Assembly: GCA_900555925.1 (NCBI GenBank) | Contig: USMU01000041.1 | Location: forward strand, 1-17,006 | Direction of reading: 5' to 3' | From: an uncultured Clostridium sp. | GTDB lineage: Bacteria; Bacillota; Clostridia; Christensenellales; Borkfalkiaceae | Length of the DNA stretch: 17,006 nt | In this document: positions 1 to 6,360 of the stretch, piece by piece | How the letters are laid out: every line of letters starts with the position of its first letter | Position numbering within the stretch: the first letter of the stretch is position 1 | Translations under genes and position numbers: made by a program | The notes under the pieces: generated by a model | Databases searched by the model: none | What the model was told of the DNA's origin: nothing | The model's input: only the letters and a program-made list of their open reading frames with translations

Positions 1-518
1 CCGCCGCTCGCCGTGATGATCAATCGGCGAAAGGGTGCGTCGAGCCTGAATCCCAGCGCCTGCCAAAGCGCCGAATGCTCGCTGTCCACGGGCATGAGCT
101 CGACGCCCGCGCGGGAGATTTCCCGCATGACGAGCTCCCCCCCGCAGACCAGCGTTTCCTTATTCGCCAGCGCGATATTCTTTTTGAGCCGCGCCGCTTC
201 CAGCGTATATTTAAGCCCCGCGAAGCCCGTCGCCGCGATCACCGCCGTATCGCCGTACGTCAACGCTTCCATGCCCCCGTCTATTCCGCTCGAAAAACGA
301 ATCCCCGCAGGGATTTTACCGCGGACGGAACGAGCCGCCTCTTCGTCTACCAACGCGGCAAACTCGGGGCGAAATTCTTCCACCTGCCGCAAAAACAGTT
401 CCGCGGAAGTATTGGCGACGAGAGAGACGATTCTGAATTCCTCCCTATGGCGCCTGACGACCGAACAGGTCTGTCTGCCGATGGAGCCCGTACTCCCGAT
501 CAGAGAAATGCTTTTCAA
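1..518 (-). CDS. dxr: 1-deoxy-D-xylulose 5-phosphate reductoisomerase (partial, C-terminus beyond the window)
   Basis: Dxr converts 1-deoxy-D-xylulose 5-phosphate to 2-C-methyl-D-erythritol 4-phosphate with NADPH, the first committed step of the cytosolic MEP isoprenoid pathway. About 172 N-terminal residues are visible. They open with the NADPH-binding Rossmann motif ISLIGSTGSIGRQT, and near the window edge show VDSEHSALWQAL and RLIITASGG, both typical of Dxr. The rest of the gene runs off the left edge. No ATG fits. I chose TTG at 518-516 because GGAGG lies 7 nt upstream and the protein then begins directly at the conserved MKSISLIG. It is the last visible gene of the pyrH-frr-uppS-cdsA-dxr operon, 74 bp after cdsA. 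Its place next to uppS and cdsA fits supply of isoprenoid precursors for the cell envelope. The identification is secure from motifs; the TTG start is an inference. Confidence 0.95.
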   Translation of the reverse strand, partial: MKSISLIGSTGSIGRQTCSVVRRHREEFRIVSLVANTSAELFLRQVEEFRPEFAALVDEEAARSVRGKIPAGIRFSSGIDGGMEALTYGDTAVIAATGFAGLKYTLEAARLKKNIALANKETLVCGGELVMREISRAGVELMPVDSEHSALWQALGFRLDAPFRRLIITASG

Positions 519-540
519 TGCCGCGCCTCCTTTATCGACA

Positions 541-575
541 AAAAGTACCCGTCCCGAAAAAAGAGAGGTACTTTT
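541..575 (-). repeat. inverted repeat in the cdsA-dxr gap
   Basis: AAAAGTACC at 541-549 and GGTACTTTT at 567-575 form a perfect 9-bp stem with a 17-nt loop, just upstream of the dxr ribosome-binding site. It is the only sizeable gap in an otherwise tightly packed operon. In the RNA it could be an internal processing or attenuation hairpin, but the stem is AU-rich and no function can be shown from the sequence. Confidence 0.35.
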
Positions 576-592
576 GTGCGTCTTTCATGATT

Positions 593-1480
593 TTAAGCGA
601 TTACGTGTATGATTGTGAAACAAAGGTAAACGACCACCGTCGCAAACTGCGTCCCGTCTATTCGGTCGAGGATTCCGCCGTGGCCCGGCATGAGCTTGCC
701 CATGTCCTTGATGTCCACTTTTCTCTTGATACAGCTTTCGACGAGATCGCCGAATTCCGTGGCCGCCGCCGTCAAAAGGCCGATTCCGAGATACACGGGA
801 AGCCAGAGCGCCATATTTTCAAAACTCCCCGCGACCGCGTTATAGGAAAAATACAAAACCGCGGCGCCCACGAGTCCGCCGACCAACCCGCCGATTCCGC
901 CGATTACCGTCTTATTCGGGCTTACGGTCGGCGCCATCTTTTTGGGGAATTTGCCTTTGAGAAAACGGCCGAACACGTACGCCAAAGAATCTGCGAACGG
1001 GGAGATGACGAACACGAACAAAATCGCGAGGTCGGAATTCAGAGCAAAGGACGAAAGAGATTCCGCCCCCTCTATATGATTTGCAAGCGTGAGAAGCGCC
1101 AGAAAAAGCGTGGGATACACGGCGGAAAGAAAGGATATGCCGATGCTTTCCAAAGAGGTCTCCTCATGGCGAGCCACGAGAAGAGACAAGAGCGCGACCG
1201 CAAGCACGAAAAAGCAAGCCGCCGCAGCCAATGCGCCCGAGGAAAAGAACTGTTCGAAAAGAGCACAGGCAGGTATGCAGAGAACGGCAAAAACAAACAC
1301 GAGCACTCTCTCCGCTCCCGTGATCTTTTCCTTCATCGCGCGCAACATTTCAAAAGTCCCGATCAGCGCGAAAGCGTAAATCAAACCGTCGAAAAACAAA
1401 TCGTGGACGAAAATCTTCAAAAGAAAAAACACGAGCAGCACCGCTATATAGAATGTGCCCGTAATCAAACGGATTTTCAT
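593..1480 (-). CDS. cdsA: phosphatidate cytidylyltransferase (CDP-diacylglycerol synthase)
   Basis: CdsA is an integral membrane enzyme that makes CDP-diacylglycerol from phosphatidic acid and CTP, the branch point of phospholipid synthesis. The 295-residue protein has several hydrophobic segments (roughly residues 5-25, 60-100, 120-135, 150-170, 195-215, 225-240, 280-295). It carries the family signature near the C-terminus, residues 249-275: SCIKRK, then KDMGKLMPGHGG, then LDRID. The SPNKT motif at 187-191 is also typical of the family. Start ATG at 1480 has an AGAAGG-like site about 9 nt upstream. It lies 4 bp after uppS in the same operon, so co-translation is likely. Length and motif agree with the family. 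Confidence 0.97.
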   Translation of the reverse strand: MKIRLITGTFYIAVLLVFFLLKIFVHDLFFDGLIYAFALIGTFEMLRAMKEKITGAERVLVFVFAVLCIPACALFEQFFSSGALAAAACFFVLAVALLSLLVARHEETSLESIGISFLSAVYPTLFLALLTLANHIEGAESLSSFALNSDLAILFVFVISPFADSLAYVFGRFLKGKFPKKMAPTVSPNKTVIGGIGGLVGGLVGAAVLYFSYNAVAGSFENMALWLPVYLGIGLLTAAATEFGDLVESCIKRKVDIKDMGKLMPGHGGILDRIDGTQFATVVVYLCFTIIHVIA

Positions 1481-1484
1481 AAGT

Positions 1485-2210
1485 TTAACCCTTCTTTTTA
1501 CACTGTTCGTCCGTCTTTCCGAAACGGCGGGTGCGGCGGCCGTATTCCGCGATCGCTTCGTCTAAGTCTTCGTCCGAAAATTCGGGGAACATCTTATCCG
1601 AAAAATACAGCTCTGCATACGCCGACTGATACAGGAGATAATTGGACAATCGCATTTCCTTGCCCGTGCGAATGACGAGATCCGGATCGGGCTGGCCGTG
1701 CGTATACAGGAGAGAGGAAAAACTTTCCTCCGTCACACGCTTACCCGCCTCCACCGCAAGGTTTACCGCGCGGATAATCTCCGCGCGGGAGCCGTAACCG
1801 AGCGCGACGTTTACTCCCCTGCCCTCGTATTTCGACGATTCTTCCTCCGCTTCTTTCAAGAGTCTCTGCACGTCTTCGGGCAATAATTTCGTTTCGCCCA
1901 AAATCCGCAGGCGGACGCCCCGCGAACAAATCTTGCGCATACAGTCCAAAAAATTCTTGCGGATAAGCTCGAACAGGCCGTCGAGCTCCTCCTTCGGCCG
2001 CTTTAAGTTCTCCGTGGAAAGCGCGTACACCGTCACGTATTCGATTCCGAGGTCAAAAGCATGCTCCAAAAGCCCGACCATGCGGCTCATTCCCTGACGG
2101 TGCCCGTACGAACGGGGCATCAGCCGCTTCTTCGCCCAGCGGCCGTTGCCGTCCATGATGACGGCTATATGCCGCGGCAATCCCTCCCCGTCTATTTTAT
2201 TCTTCTTCAT
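1485..2210 (-). CDS. uppS: (di-trans,poly-cis) undecaprenyl diphosphate synthase, isoprenyl transferase
   Basis: UppS condenses eight isopentenyl diphosphates onto farnesyl diphosphate to make undecaprenyl diphosphate, the lipid carrier precursor for peptidoglycan and other wall polymers. The 241-residue protein has the catalytic and phosphate-binding motif DGNGRWA at residues 20-26 (Asp20 is the Mg-binding residue by family knowledge). It also has VYALSTENLKRP at 61-72 and the C-terminal RTGKEMRLSNYLLYQ block around 181-195, all in the expected order. The start ATG at 2210 lies 3 bp after the frr stop and has no good Shine-Dalgarno of its own, so translation is probably coupled to frr. It sits between frr and cdsA, as in many Firmicutes. 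Confidence 0.97.
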   Translation of the reverse strand: MKKNKIDGEGLPRHIAVIMDGNGRWAKKRLMPRSYGHRQGMSRMVGLLEHAFDLGIEYVTVYALSTENLKRPKEELDGLFELIRKNFLDCMRKICSRGVRLRILGETKLLPEDVQRLLKEAEEESSKYEGRGVNVALGYGSRAEIIRAVNLAVEAGKRVTEESFSSLLYTHGQPDPDLVIRTGKEMRLSNYLLYQSAYAELYFSDKMFPEFSDEDLDEAIAEYGRRTRRFGKTDEQCKKKG

Positions 2211-2213
2211 GGC

Positions 2214-2786
2214 TCAAATAGACATCAATTCCTTTTCTTTTGCCGAAACGACTCCCTCTAATTTCGTCATCGCCGCCGAAACCGTCTTTTCGACCTCCCC
2301 TTCGCATGCCGAAAAATCGTCCTCCGAAAGCTCCTTCGCGGTCTTCATCTTCTTCAAACCGTCCAGCGCGTCGCGGCGGCTGTTTCTCACCGCAACCTTC
2401 GCTTCTTCGCCCATCTTCTTGATTTGCTTGACCAGCTCCTTCCTCCGCTCCTCCGTCATGACGGGGAACACGATTCGGATTACGTTTCCGTCGTTCGTCG
2501 GCGTGAGTCCCAAATTCGACTGCAAAATCGCTTTCTCCACCGCCTTCAACAACGATTTATCCCACACGCTGATTTGCAGGCACCTCGCGTCCAGCGCACT
2601 GATATTTCCAAGCTCTATGAGCTTGCTCATGCCGCCGTAGGCCTCCACTTCCACTCTGTCCAGCACGTGAGGATTTGCCCGTCCCGCACGGATCGCCGTA
2701 TATTCGCCCTCTAACACGGAAATCGTCTTTTCCGTCTTATCTTCGAGCTCTAACATCAATTCTTCCACTTTCTCGTTTTCAATCAT
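2214..2786 (-). CDS. frr: ribosome recycling factor
   Basis: Frr, together with EF-G, splits the post-termination ribosome. From ATG 2786 the protein has 190 residues, close to the usual length of about 185. Family blocks are clear: the AGRANPHVLDRV segment in the N-terminal part, and the basic helical RRKELVKQIKKM followed by VAVRNSRRDA. The reading frame stays open upstream to about 2849, but those extra 21 residues are unlike Frr. ATG 2786 is preceded by AAGGAG at 8 nt spacing, so it is the better start. The gene lies 26 bp after pyrH, the standard pairing in bacteria. Confidence 0.97.
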   Translation of the reverse strand: MIENEKVEELMLELEDKTEKTISVLEGEYTAIRAGRANPHVLDRVEVEAYGGMSKLIELGNISALDARCLQISVWDKSLLKAVEKAILQSNLGLTPTNDGNVIRIVFPVMTEERRKELVKQIKKMGEEAKVAVRNSRRDALDGLKKMKTAKELSEDDFSACEGEVEKTVSAAMTKLEGVVSAKEKELMSI

Positions 2787-2812
2787 AGCTTTTTCTCCTT
2801 GTTTTTTATGGT

Positions 2813-3520
2813 TTATACCGTGATCACCGTGCCCAGCTCCTCGCCGCACACCGCACGCACGATTGATTTGTCTTCGTTCAGTCCGAACGCTAACGTAGGT
2901 ACGTTATTCTCCATGCACATCGTCGCCGCCGTGAAATCGATAACCTTTAACCCGCGGTTGATAATGTCCGAATATCTCAGGTTTTCATACTTCTTCGCAA
3001 ACGGATTCGTCTTGGGATCCGAATCATAAATCCCATCCACGTTCTTCGCCATCAACAGTATATCCGCCGATATTTCGCACGCCCGAAGCGCCGCCGCTGT
3101 GTCCGTAGAACAATACGGATTCCCCGTTCCGCAGGCGAAAATTACAATCCGCCCTTCCTCGAAATGTCGAATCGCTTTCCGCAATATAAACGGCTCCGCC
3201 AAAGAAACCATGTTCAGCGCCGTCTGTACCCGCACGGGAACTCCACGCTGTTCTATCGCGTCCATCATCGCCAGCGAATTCATTACCGTCGCCAACATTC
3301 CCATATGATCCGCCGTCGTCCTGTCCATCTTCGTCCCCTGTCGGCCGCGCCAGAAATTTCCGCCGCCGATCACGAGACCGACTTCCACTCCCATGTTGTG
3401 GATCTCTACAATCTGATCGACCACGCCCGCGATTACGTCCTGATTGAGTCCGAATCCCTTCTCGCCCGCAAGCGCTTCGCCCGACAGTTTCAAAAGTACT
3501 CTCTTATACTTGGGCTGCAT
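2813..3520 (-). CDS. pyrH: UMP kinase
   Basis: PyrH phosphorylates UMP to UDP in pyrimidine nucleotide synthesis. It belongs to the amino-acid kinase fold and acts as a cytosolic hexamer. The 235-residue product starts MQPKYKRVLLKLSGEAL, the family N-terminus with the phosphate-binding Lys and Ser-Gly-Glu. It continues with VIGGGNFWRGR, DHMGMLATVMNSLAM and GTGNPYCSTDTAAALRA. The Cys-Ser in the last block replaces the more usual aromatic-Thr and may be a lineage trait. GGAGG lies 6 nt before the ATG. It is the first gene of the pyrH-frr-uppS-cdsA-dxr operon and has its own promoter, because an island separates it from tsf. Confidence 0.97.
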   Translation of the reverse strand: MQPKYKRVLLKLSGEALAGEKGFGLNQDVIAGVVDQIVEIHNMGVEVGLVIGGGNFWRGRQGTKMDRTTADHMGMLATVMNSLAMMDAIEQRGVPVRVQTALNMVSLAEPFILRKAIRHFEEGRIVIFACGTGNPYCSTDTAAALRACEISADILLMAKNVDGIYDSDPKTNPFAKKYENLRYSDIINRGLKVIDFTAATMCMENNVPTLAFGLNEDKSIVRAVCGEELGTVITV

Positions 3521-3579
3521 TTCTTTCCTCCCGCTTTTTTATGTACGGCATACAGACTATGCCCTATTATTTCGTTACT

Positions 3580-3588
3580 ATTATACCA
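3580..3588 (-). promoter_or_regulatory. extended -10 promoter of the pyrH operon
   Basis: Read on the minus strand the site is TGGTATAAT, a perfect TATAAT (3585-3580) with an upstream TG one base away. No clear -35 box is seen at 16-18 bp. Transcription would begin near 3573 and give a leader of about 50 nt before the pyrH ATG. The gap upstream has no minus-strand gene reading into it apart from the terminated small ORF at 4010-4201, so pyrH needs its own promoter. Confidence 0.65.
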
Positions 3589-3747
3589 TATTTCTCACAA
3601 GAAATCTATATAAATCGCGAAAAAAGTCCCTCCTTTTTTGAACATTTTTGTAGATTTTTCTTTCCTCTCACAAATTACACGAAAATATAACCCGCGTGGG
3701 AACGGCGGCAAACAAAAATCGGAGGGGTTTCGGGAAAAATCGGGGCT

Positions 3748-3983
3748 GGGCGGAGAACGGAATAGTACGGAAAACGGAACGGGCGGAGAACAGAACGGGT
3801 CGGAGAACGGAACGGGCGGAAAACGGAACGGGCGGAGAACGGAATGGGACGGAGAACGGAATGGGACGGGAACAGAACGGGCGGAGAACGGAATGGGACG
3901 GGAACAGAACGGGACGGAAATCGGAATGGGACGGAAATCGGAATGGGACGGAAATCGGAATGGGACGGAGGACAGGGGCGGAA
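3748..3983. repeat. degenerate GA-rich tandem repeat (unit 16-17 bp) in a gene-free stretch
   Basis: About 14 units with a consensus near GGGMCGGARAACGGAAY run head to tail. The last units include three perfect copies of gggacggaaatcggaat at 3911-3961. Most units are 16 or 17 bp, so any reading frame through them shifts. Open frames on both strands here are repetitive by-products with no family resemblance. The whole stretch 3590-3989 holds no convincing gene: besides this repeat it has only the pyrH promoter at its left end and a T-rich segment. The plus strand is almost free of T within the array. Confidence 0.85.
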
Positions 3984-3989
3984 GGGAAT

Positions 3990-4031
3990 AAAAAAGGATA
4001 CCCGCGATATTAACCGCGGGTATCCTTTTTT
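3990..4031. terminator. bidirectional intrinsic terminator with a 17-bp perfect stem
   Basis: The arms 3990-4006 (AAAAAAGGATACCCGCG) and 4015-4031 are perfect reverse complements around an 8-nt loop. The GC-rich inner stem is followed by a U-run in either direction. On the minus strand it ends the small gene at 4010-4201, whose last codons and stop lie inside the structure. It also isolates the tandem repeat and pyrH promoter from the regulator island. Confidence 0.9.
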
Positions 4032-4201
4032 ACGCTTCTTTTTCCTTTGCGCTTTTTTATACTGTAACGTTTCTCCGTACCGTCCGAAAAACAGAAAATA
4101 AATTCCGAATCGTTCATTTCTATTCTTTCCCAAACTTTTATGTCTGTATACGTATTCGGAAGGTTTTTGAATTGCTCCCATTTATCTTCTTTTTCTGTCA
4201 T
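4010..4201 (-). CDS. small protein divergent to a double-HTH regulator (copy 1)
   Basis: A 63-residue ORF of unknown function. Its segment from about residue 29 (NDSEFIFCFSDGTEKRYSI) matches the C-terminal half of two 44-residue small ORFs at 4731-4865 and 15924-16058, which read IFSNGNERKITV and TFSDGTERRISV. All three are transcribed away from a double-HTH XRE gene. I chose ATG 4201, which has AGGA 8 nt upstream; an in-frame ATG at 4255 would add 18 residues but lies within the intergenic inverted repeat. The basic tail after the shared part (KKRKGKRSVKKDTRG) is partly encoded by the terminator stem and may be an extension without function. The shared pattern suggests a short two-stranded beta unit. 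No domain family is recognised. Confidence 0.65.
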   Translation of the reverse strand: MTEKEDKWEQFKNLPNTYTDIKVWERIEMNDSEFIFCFSDGTEKRYSIKKRKGKRSVKKDTRG

Positions 4202-4210
4202 TTCAATATT

Positions 4211-4252
4211 CCTAATATGTATCAATTTTTGTCTTTTTTGATAAAAGTTAGG
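4211..4252. promoter_or_regulatory. candidate operator: CCTAA-N32-TTAGG inverted element (copy 1)
   Basis: The left arm CCTAATATGTATCAA (4211-4225) and the right arm TTGATAAAAGTTAGG (4238-4252) match at 12 of 15 positions as an inverted repeat with a 12-nt T-rich centre. The span is 42 bp. It lies in the divergent gap between the small ORF and the HTH gene, and its right end touches the -10-like CATAAT (4253-4258). The same layout with the same span recurs at 4904-4945. I infer that it binds the adjacent XRE regulator. Confidence 0.6.
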
Positions 4253-4267
4253 CATAATAAGTATGTT

Positions 4268-4726
4268 ATGACAACGATGGAATTATTCAGCACAAGACTG
4301 AAAGACTTATTAGCCTATGACGAAAACACAAAGACGGAAATTTCCGAGGAAACTCTTGCCGACGCAATAGGAGTAGATGTTGCCATTGTTTACGGTTATT
4401 TGAGAAACGAACATCTCCCTTCTTACACGACGGCCCTTCGGTTAAGAAAATTTTTCCGCCTTTCCTTGGACTTTCTTTTCGGATTGAGTGAGGACGATTC
4501 TCCCGTCAATATTCCAAAGGAAGAAAAACCTTTCTCCGAAATTTTCAAAGCTATCTTACAAGAAAAACATATTTCCAGATATAAACTCAAAAAGGAAACT
4601 TCCCTCGCGAGACAAAGTATCGACGATTGGTATCACGGGAAAAGAATTCCGAAAATCGAAAGTCTTTTCGTCCTTGCAAAATATTTTGAATGTTCCTTGG
4701 ACGAATTGACGGGATTAAAAGATTAG
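4268..4726 (+). CDS. double-HTH XRE-family transcriptional regulator (copy 1)
   Basis: A 152-residue DNA-binding protein built from two Cro/C1-type helix-turn-helix domains, about residues 7-70 and 85-150. The N-terminal domain shows TLADAIGVDVAIVYGYLRNE and ends LSLDFLFGL. The C-terminal domain shows RQSIDDWYHGKRIPKIESL and ends CSLDELTGL. Its C-terminal domain is 53% identical (35 of 66 by my count) to that of the regulator at 4972-5412, including the whole recognition-helix region IDDWYHGKR. ATG 4268 (MTTMELF) and ATG 4277 (MELFS) are both possible. Neither has a Shine-Dalgarno, and with CATAAT at 4253-4258 the mRNA would be almost leaderless. The gene is AT-rich compared with the housekeeping genes. 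It likely autoregulates and controls the divergent small gene. Confidence 0.85.
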   Translation: MTTMELFSTRLKDLLAYDENTKTEISEETLADAIGVDVAIVYGYLRNEHLPSYTTALRLRKFFRLSLDFLFGLSEDDSPVNIPKEEKPFSEIFKAILQEKHISRYKLKKETSLARQSIDDWYHGKRIPKIESLFVLAKYFECSLDELTGLKD

Positions 4727-4730
4727 CACC

Positions 4731-4865
4731 TTATTCTACCGTTATTTTCCTCTCGTTTCCATTTGAAAATATCAGAATAAGCGAATTTCCTTCTGCTTTT
4801 ACCTCCGCTTCTGCTTCATCGCCGAGAATGACTTTCAAGTAATCCAAAAGTTCTTCTTTGTTCAT
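4731..4865 (-). CDS. 44-residue small protein divergent to a double-HTH regulator (copy 2)
   Basis: The product begins MNKEELLDYLKVILGD and ends LIFSNGNERKITVE. It is 44 residues long, the same length as the ORF at 15924-16058, and the two are identical at 21 of 44 aligned positions without gaps. The ATG at 4865 has an AAGGAG 8 nt upstream, and a good promoter lies at 4896-4924, so this is very likely a real gene. A predicted N-terminal helix is followed by two short hydrophobic strands with the turn FSNGNER. It converges on the regulator at 4268-4726, with 4 bp between the stops and no terminator between them. It diverges from the regulator at 4972. Function unknown; an antirepressor or co-regulator role would be an inference from position only. 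Confidence 0.75.
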   Translation of the reverse strand: MNKEELLDYLKVILGDEAEAEVKAEGNSLILIFSNGNERKITVE

Positions 4866-4895
4866 TTTTACTACTCCTTGATTTATTATGTCTCT

Positions 4896-4924
4896 ATTAT
4901 AAGCCTAACATTTCCAAATGTCTA
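4896..4924 (-). promoter_or_regulatory. promoter of the 44-residue gene (copy 2)
   Basis: On the minus strand, TAGACA (4924-4919) is followed by a 17-nt spacer and a perfect TATAAT (4901-4896), about 30 bp before the start codon. The spacer contains TTAGG (4908-4904), one half of the inverted element at 4904-4945, so a bound regulator would cover this promoter. Confidence 0.75.
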
Positions 4925-4945
4925 GCATTTTTGATATGAATTAGG
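4904..4945. promoter_or_regulatory. candidate operator: CCTAA-N32-TTAGG inverted element (copy 2)
   Basis: CCTAA at 4904-4908 and TTAGG at 4941-4945 form an inverted pair spanning exactly 42 bp, the same as the element at 4211-4252. The right arm TTGATATGAATTAGG matches the right arm of copy 1 at 12 of 15 positions, and both run into GGCATAAT. The left half-site lies in the spacer of the small gene's promoter and the right half-site in that of the regulator, which fits repression of both directions. Confidence 0.65.
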
Positions 4946-4959
4946 CATAATTTTATAAA
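4931..4959 (+). promoter_or_regulatory. putative promoter of the second double-HTH regulator
   Basis: TTGATA (4931-4936), a 17-nt spacer and TATAAA (4954-4959) lie just upstream of the ATG at 4972. An alternative -10 is CATAAT at 4946-4951, which is conserved upstream of the other two double-HTH genes but lacks a good -35. Either choice gives a very short leader without a Shine-Dalgarno. Confidence 0.5.
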
Positions 4960-4971
4960 AAAAGAAAAATT

Positions 4972-5412
4972 ATGGAAATTAATAAAATCTTTTCCGAACG
5001 GTTCAGTGAATTAGTTTTTGAAAGCGGTATTACGCCGAAAGAATTAGCGGCTGTATTAGCGATCGACCTGACGGACATTTACGCATATCTGAAAGGGAAA
5101 AATCTTCCGCGTTTAACCGTGGCCATAAAGGCAGCGGATTATTTTTGCTGTTCCATGGACTTTTTATTCGGAAGGAAAGACGAATTTGAGAAAATTCATT
5201 GTAAACCCGCAAAACCATTTTCCGAGTGTTTTCAAAAATTATTATCGGAGCGAGGTTGCAAGCGGAGCACGCTGAAAAGCGCCAATTTATTTGCCAAGCA
5301 GACCATAGACGACTGGTATCACGGCAAAAGACTTCCGACAATCGAAAATTTAATCGATTTAGCCGAATATTTCAAATGTTCTCTCGACTACATTTTACAA
5401 AGAAACGACTGA
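4972..5412 (+). CDS. double-HTH XRE-family transcriptional regulator (copy 2)
   Basis: A 146-residue protein with two Cro/C1-type HTH domains, about residues 6-70 and 80-146. The first has ELAAVLAIDLTDIYAYLKGK and ends CSMDFLFGR. The second has KQTIDDWYHGKRLPTIENL and ends CSLDYIL. Domain 2 is nearly the same as that of the regulator at 4268-4726 in the recognition-helix region, and both genes have the same 42-bp element upstream. The two are therefore paralogues that probably see the same DNA half-site. The start ATG 4972 is the only one that gives a full first domain; no Shine-Dalgarno is visible (A-rich upstream). No membrane segment or ligand domain is present. Downstream lies the lipoprotein gene, which has its own promoter. 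Confidence 0.88.
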   Translation: MEINKIFSERFSELVFESGITPKELAAVLAIDLTDIYAYLKGKNLPRLTVAIKAADYFCCSMDFLFGRKDEFEKIHCKPAKPFSECFQKLLSERGCKRSTLKSANLFAKQTIDDWYHGKRLPTIENLIDLAEYFKCSLDYILQRND

Positions 5413-5465
5413 TAAGCAAAATTGACAAAAAGGGATTAAACAAATCATCCGTTTTATTTTGTCTA

Positions 5466-5494
5466 TTGACTTTTACCGCCCGCCGTGATATAAT
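5466..5494 (+). promoter_or_regulatory. strong sigma-A-type promoter of the lipoprotein gene
   Basis: TTGACT (5466-5471), a 17-nt spacer and a perfect TATAAT (5489-5494) with an upstream TG one base away (extended -10). Transcription should begin near 5501. The leader contains a GGAAGGAAA ribosome-binding site before the ATG at 5527. It is the best match to the consensus in the window. No CCTAA/TTAGG pair is present, so it is probably not controlled by the neighbouring regulators. Confidence 0.85.
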
Positions 5495-5526
5495 GATTTC
5501 AATGAATTAACGGGAAGGAAATTGGT

Positions 5527-6348
5527 ATGAAAAAATTTTGGGGAATCTGTTTGACGGCCCTTTTTATCGGTTCTGTTCTGACCGGTGCTGTCGCCTGCGG
5601 CGACGATACCATGGAAAACGCACATAAAATCAGCGCGACGGGAAATGAAAATATCTGCGAGCATTGTGGGCAAGCTCTTTATGAAGGTGAAATCGAATAT
5701 ACTCTTTCCGAAAACGGAAAATATTATATCGCCGATATTGATTCCGCGAAAGGAGACGTCATCGTGCCCGGATATTATAAAGGGATAGGAGACAAAGACT
5801 ATCTGCCCGTCCTGGAAGCAACCGCCAATTCCAGATATTCGCTGGGAAATGTGGAGCTTTCCGCAGTAGTTGAAAAAATAGACATCGCTCATGAACACGG
5901 AAACAACTGTTCTCAAATTTTTGTACCGGCGGAAAATCCTTACTATAAAACCATAGACGGAGTATTATTCAACAAGGACGAGACGAAACTCGTCTGTTAT
6001 CCCGCCAAAAAGAAAGCTACTTCCTATACGGTACCCGATACCGTAAAAGTCATCGGAGAACGCGCTTTTTCTATGTGCAGTCATTTAGAAGAATTGATTT
6101 TACCGCAAAACGGCTCTTTGAAGGAAATACAGGAATGGGCGTTTTATGCCTGTGAAATTGTTTCCCTCGTCATTCCCGCAAGCGTAGAAAAAATCGGGAA
6201 CGATATATTTACAAACTGGGGATTGGGTGATTTTACTCCCACTGTCTATATTCCTTTTGAAAAAGATCAGCTCCCCGAAGGCTGGGAGGCCGATTGGCTA
6301 AATATTATATGCAATATCGAGTTTGTCTACGGCTATACGGGAAACTGA
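5527..6348 (+). CDS. BspA-like leucine-rich-repeat surface lipoprotein
   Basis: A 273-residue exported protein of unknown role. The N-terminus is a lipoprotein signal: MKK, a hydrophobic run, then AVAC with Cys24 as the likely lipidated residue. After a short linker comes CEHC (Cys44, Cys47), a possible small metal-binding or disulfide pair. From about residue 120 the sequence follows the BspA-like LRR_5 pattern: YKTIDGVLFNKDETKLVCYP, then YTVPDTVKVIGERAF, LEELILP, IQEWAFYAC and VIPASVEKIGNDIF. In this family each repeat carries an AF...C turn and an I-P strand. BspA-like proteins are usually cell-surface binding proteins in gut and oral bacteria, but the ligand here cannot be told. It has a strong promoter of its own and a terminator 12 bp after the stop. 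It lies between the regulators and tsf, on the opposite strand to tsf. Confidence 0.85.
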   Translation: MKKFWGICLTALFIGSVLTGAVACGDDTMENAHKISATGNENICEHCGQALYEGEIEYTLSENGKYYIADIDSAKGDVIVPGYYKGIGDKDYLPVLEATANSRYSLGNVELSAVVEKIDIAHEHGNNCSQIFVPAENPYYKTIDGVLFNKDETKLVCYPAKKKATSYTVPDTVKVIGERAFSMCSHLEELILPQNGSLKEIQEWAFYACEIVSLVIPASVEKIGNDIFTNWGLGDFTPTVYIPFEKDQLPEGWEADWLNIICNIEFVYGYTGN

Positions 6349-6360
6349 CAAATCATATAA

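Noticed and set aside
518..1675. A long plus-strand ORF of 385 codons
   Set aside because: It is antisense to cdsA and uppS, which are clear by motif. Its composition is rich in Arg/His and has no family features. It is a shadow of GC-rich codons.
3748..3983. Possible CRISPR array
   Set aside because: The units are head-to-tail and degenerate without unique spacers of constant length, and no cas genes are present.
3675..4181. A minus-strand ORF of 168 codons and plus-strand ORFs through 3638-4101
   Set aside because: They read the tandem repeat and the terminator in different frames and give repetitive Arg/Pro/Ser or Glu/Asn/Gly peptides. Unit lengths of both 16 and 17 bp argue against selection for a frame.
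4268..5412. Toxin-antitoxin reading, with XRE protein as antitoxin and small protein as toxin
   Set aside because: The partners are divergent rather than in one operon. The small proteins show no known toxin motif, and the HTH proteins have two DNA-binding domains instead of a toxin-binding tail. It cannot be excluded, but the sequence does not support it.
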